A stretch of 7,583 nucleotides of DNA, taken from the NCBI GenBank assembly GCA_903960725.1, contig CAJCBY010000255.1, positions 1 to 7,583 of the forward strand, given 5' to 3'. Shown here one piece after another: positions 6,392-7,583 of the stretch (positions within the stretch are counted from its first letter, which is position 1; each line of letters opens with the position of its first letter). The position numbers were made by a program, and so were the translations under genes. The DNA comes from an uncultured Cytophagaceae bacterium. Lineage in GTDB: Bacteria > Bacteroidota > Bacteroidia > Cytophagales > Spirosomataceae. The notes under the pieces were generated by a model that saw nothing but the letters and a program-made list of their open reading frames with translations, ran no database searches and was not told the DNA's origin.

Positions 6392-6973
6392 ATGCGCTTG
6401 TTGCTGACATTTCTGGGGATTCTCGTTTGTGTAAGCACTTCATTTGCGCAGAAGTTCGGTTATGTGGATACCGAATTCATAACCTCTAAGATGCCAGAGT
6501 ATGCTAAAGTGCAGCAGCAAATAGACCAAAATACCAAGACTTGGTTAACCGAAGTCGAAAAGAAGAAGGAGGAGTTAGAGAAGTTAGAAAAGCAATTTAA
6601 GCTAGAGGAACTCTTGTTAACAGAGGATTTGAAACAGCAACGTTTAGCGGCTATTCAAACAAAGAGTAAAGAAGCAAAGGCTTTTGAGAATCAAGTTTTT
6701 GGGGCTGAAGGGGAGTTATTTAAGTTGAAGCAAGCCGCTTATAAATCTATTTTGGACCAAATTTCGAAAGCGATAGAAAAGGTAGTGCGCGCGAAACGAT
6801 TGGATTTCATCTTCGATAAGGCAAATGATGGATTAGTTTTATTGTATACAAATCCGATTCATGATTATTCAGACTACGTTTTAGAGGAGTTAGGCCTCGA
6901 GTTAGATCCTAATTTGGTAGAAAAAGCAAAGAAAGAGGAGGTACAAGAGCCAAAAAGTCCTAAAAAGAATTAA
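6392..6973 (+). CDS. ompH: OmpH/Skp-family periplasmic chaperone (first copy)
   Basis: This 193-residue protein resembles the OmpH/Skp family, trimeric periplasmic chaperones that hold unfolded outer-membrane proteins on their way to BamA. A signal peptide (MRLLLTFLG...TSFA) is cleaved before Gln20. The mature start QKFGYVDTEFITSKMPEY is characteristic, followed by a long charged helical, coiled-coil-like region (about 39-125, rich in Lys, Glu, Gln and Leu). The closing fold DFIFDKANDGLVLLYTNP and YSDYVLEELGLELDP is typical of Bacteroidota members. The tail is highly charged (KKEEVQEPKSPKKN). The start follows the bamA stop by 5 bases with no obvious ribosome-binding site, so it is probably translated from the bamA mRNA. 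All six Asn codons are AAT, unlike the next gene. Its client range relative to the second copy is unknown. Confidence 0.92.
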   Translation: MRLLLTFLGILVCVSTSFAQKFGYVDTEFITSKMPEYAKVQQQIDQNTKTWLTEVEKKKEELEKLEKQFKLEELLLTEDLKQQRLAAIQTKSKEAKAFENQVFGAEGELFKLKQAAYKSILDQISKAIEKVVRAKRLDFIFDKANDGLVLLYTNPIHDYSDYVLEELGLELDPNLVEKAKKEEVQEPKSPKKN

Positions 6974-6981
6974 TTTTACCC

Positions 6982-6989
6982 TATAATTG
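6982..6989 (+). promoter_or_regulatory. Possible -7 element (TATAATTG) and A-rich leader before second ompH
   Basis: TATAATTG differs from TAnnTTTG at one conserved base. No TTG is present at the -33 distance. It lies in the 47-base gap between the ompH genes. If used, it would leave a leader of about 25 bases rich in A (AACACAAACAAATTATTAAT), a composition linked to efficient translation in Bacteroidota, which rarely rely on Shine-Dalgarno pairing. The high-expression codon choice of the downstream gene fits, but the promoter itself is weakly supported. Confidence 0.35.
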
Positions 6990-7020
6990 TACAGAGAACA
7001 CAAACAAATTATTAATACAC

Positions 7021-7583
7021 ATGAAAAATAAGTTTATTTTGGCCGCAGGCCTACTTTTCGGATTAGCTGCGTTGCCTGCAACGGCTCAAGTAAAAATCGG
7101 ATTCATCTACCAAGAGAAAATCTATAGCCAAATGCCAGAGGCTAAGCAAGTAGAGGAAGATTTGAAAAACACAGAGAAGCAATACCAAACATTGATTCAA
7201 GGAAAAATCAAAGATTTCCAAGATAAAGCAGCGGTGTACGAGAAGTTACCAGCTAACACTTCTGATATCATCAAACAAGACAAAGAAAAGGAATTACAAA
7301 ACTTACAAACTTCGATTCAAGAGTTCCAGCAAAACGCGCAAACTTCGATTCAAAAGAAGCAAGCTCAATTATTGCAACCTATCGTTAAGAAGATTGAAGA
7401 AAACATGCACGCTGTAGCGAACGAGAATGCTTATACATTCGTGTTTAACAACTACGAGCCAGGAACAGGTGCTAATCCTGTACTATTACACTTCCCTGCG
7501 GAGGCTGATATCTCAGACTTAGTTTTGAAGAAAATGGGAATTACACCACGTCCAGCAGGTGCTCCAGCACAGACTGAGTTGAA
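7021..7583 (+). CDS. ompH: OmpH/Skp-family periplasmic chaperone (second copy, 3' end outside window)
   Basis: An ATG at 7021 opens a frame that stays open for 187 codons to the right edge, so the C-terminus is missing. It encodes a signal peptide (MKNKFILAAGLLFG...PATA) cleaved before Gln23. The mature start QVKIGFIYQEKIYSQMPEA parallels the first copy (QKFGYVDTEFITSKMPEY). A Gln/Lys-rich helical region follows (~40-130). The conserved end of the fold is NAYTFVFNNYEPG, then DISDLVLKKMGITP and a Pro/Ala-rich tail (RPAGAPAQ). It is a diverged paralogue of the upstream gene; tandem ompH/skp genes after bamA are common in Bacteroidota. Codon choice is strongly biased to C-ending codons (AAC 8 of 11 Asn, TTC 6 of 8 Phe, TAC 4 of 6 Tyr), suggesting high expression. 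By residue 187 the conserved fold is complete, so probably few residues are missing. Confidence 0.92.
   Translation, partial: MKNKFILAAGLLFGLAALPATAQVKIGFIYQEKIYSQMPEAKQVEEDLKNTEKQYQTLIQGKIKDFQDKAAVYEKLPANTSDIIKQDKEKELQNLQTSIQEFQQNAQTSIQKKQAQLLQPIVKKIEENMHAVANENAYTFVFNNYEPGTGANPVLLHFPAEADISDLVLKKMGITPRPAGAPAQTEL
7306..7353 (+). repeat. 15-bp direct repeat, 33 bp apart, in second ompH
   Basis: CAAACTTCGATTCAA occurs exactly at 7306-7320 and 7339-7353, in the same frame, encoding QTSIQ at residues 96 and 107. The 11-residue offset equals one hendecad, a known coiled-coil period, so this may be a small internal duplication within the helical tentacle. Confidence 0.6.

Noticed and set aside
6240..6443. 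Minus-strand frame across the bamA/ompH junction
   Set aside because: It is antisense to the end of bamA and the ompH signal peptide, with no supporting motif or promoter.

Overview
The window looks like chromosome of a member of the Bacteroidota, most likely the order Cytophagales. The evidence is the gene content (DUF1800/DUF1501 pair, a PorG/DUF6089 protein, uppS-bamA and two ompH/skp genes), a type IX secretion (T9SS) C-terminal sorting domain, promoter-like TAnnTTTG elements, absence of clear Shine-Dalgarno sequences, and signal peptides cleaved just before Gln. The genus is not resolved. All genes are on the + strand, tightly packed, with no intergenic gap above 48 bases. I see no rRNA, tRNA, CRISPR array, insertion sequence or attachment site.

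Layout. Positions 2-634 hold the C-terminal part of a DUF1800 protein entering from the left edge. One base later (636-2174) comes a DUF1501 protein with an N-terminal signal and a T9SS sorting domain. At 2201-2896 is a PorG/DUF6089-like outer-membrane protein. Then come uppS (2945-3709, undecaprenyl-diphosphate synthase, TTG start), bamA (3726-6386, five POTRA domains plus barrel), an OmpH/Skp-like periplasmic chaperone (6392-6973), and a second, paralogous OmpH/Skp gene (7021 to the right edge, incomplete).

How it fits together. The centre of the window is a cell-envelope biogenesis block. UppS makes the C55 lipid carrier for peptidoglycan and surface glycans, the OmpH/Skp proteins should carry unfolded outer-membrane proteins through the periplasm, and BamA inserts them. 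PorG is a T9SS-associated outer-membrane protein, so it probably depends on BamA. The DUF1501 protein just upstream carries a T9SS sorting domain and is a plausible cargo. Likely transcription units are DUF1800-DUF1501; porG from its own promoter; uppS-bamA-ompH1 from a promoter before uppS; and ompH2 with a weaker promoter match and a longer A-rich leader. No rho-independent terminator was seen, so read-through between units is possible.

Most of the window is ordinary housekeeping and I find no convincing new system. The points most worth a second look are: a 34-residue Gly/Phe/Leu repeat in a predicted surface loop of BamA; two TAnnTTTG elements each ending exactly 8 bases before the first base of a start codon, suggesting nearly leaderless mRNAs; a Glu-to-Asp change at a metal-linked position of UppS; a degraded Tat motif on the T9SS-tagged DUF1501 protein; and sharply different codon choice in the two adjacent ompH genes.
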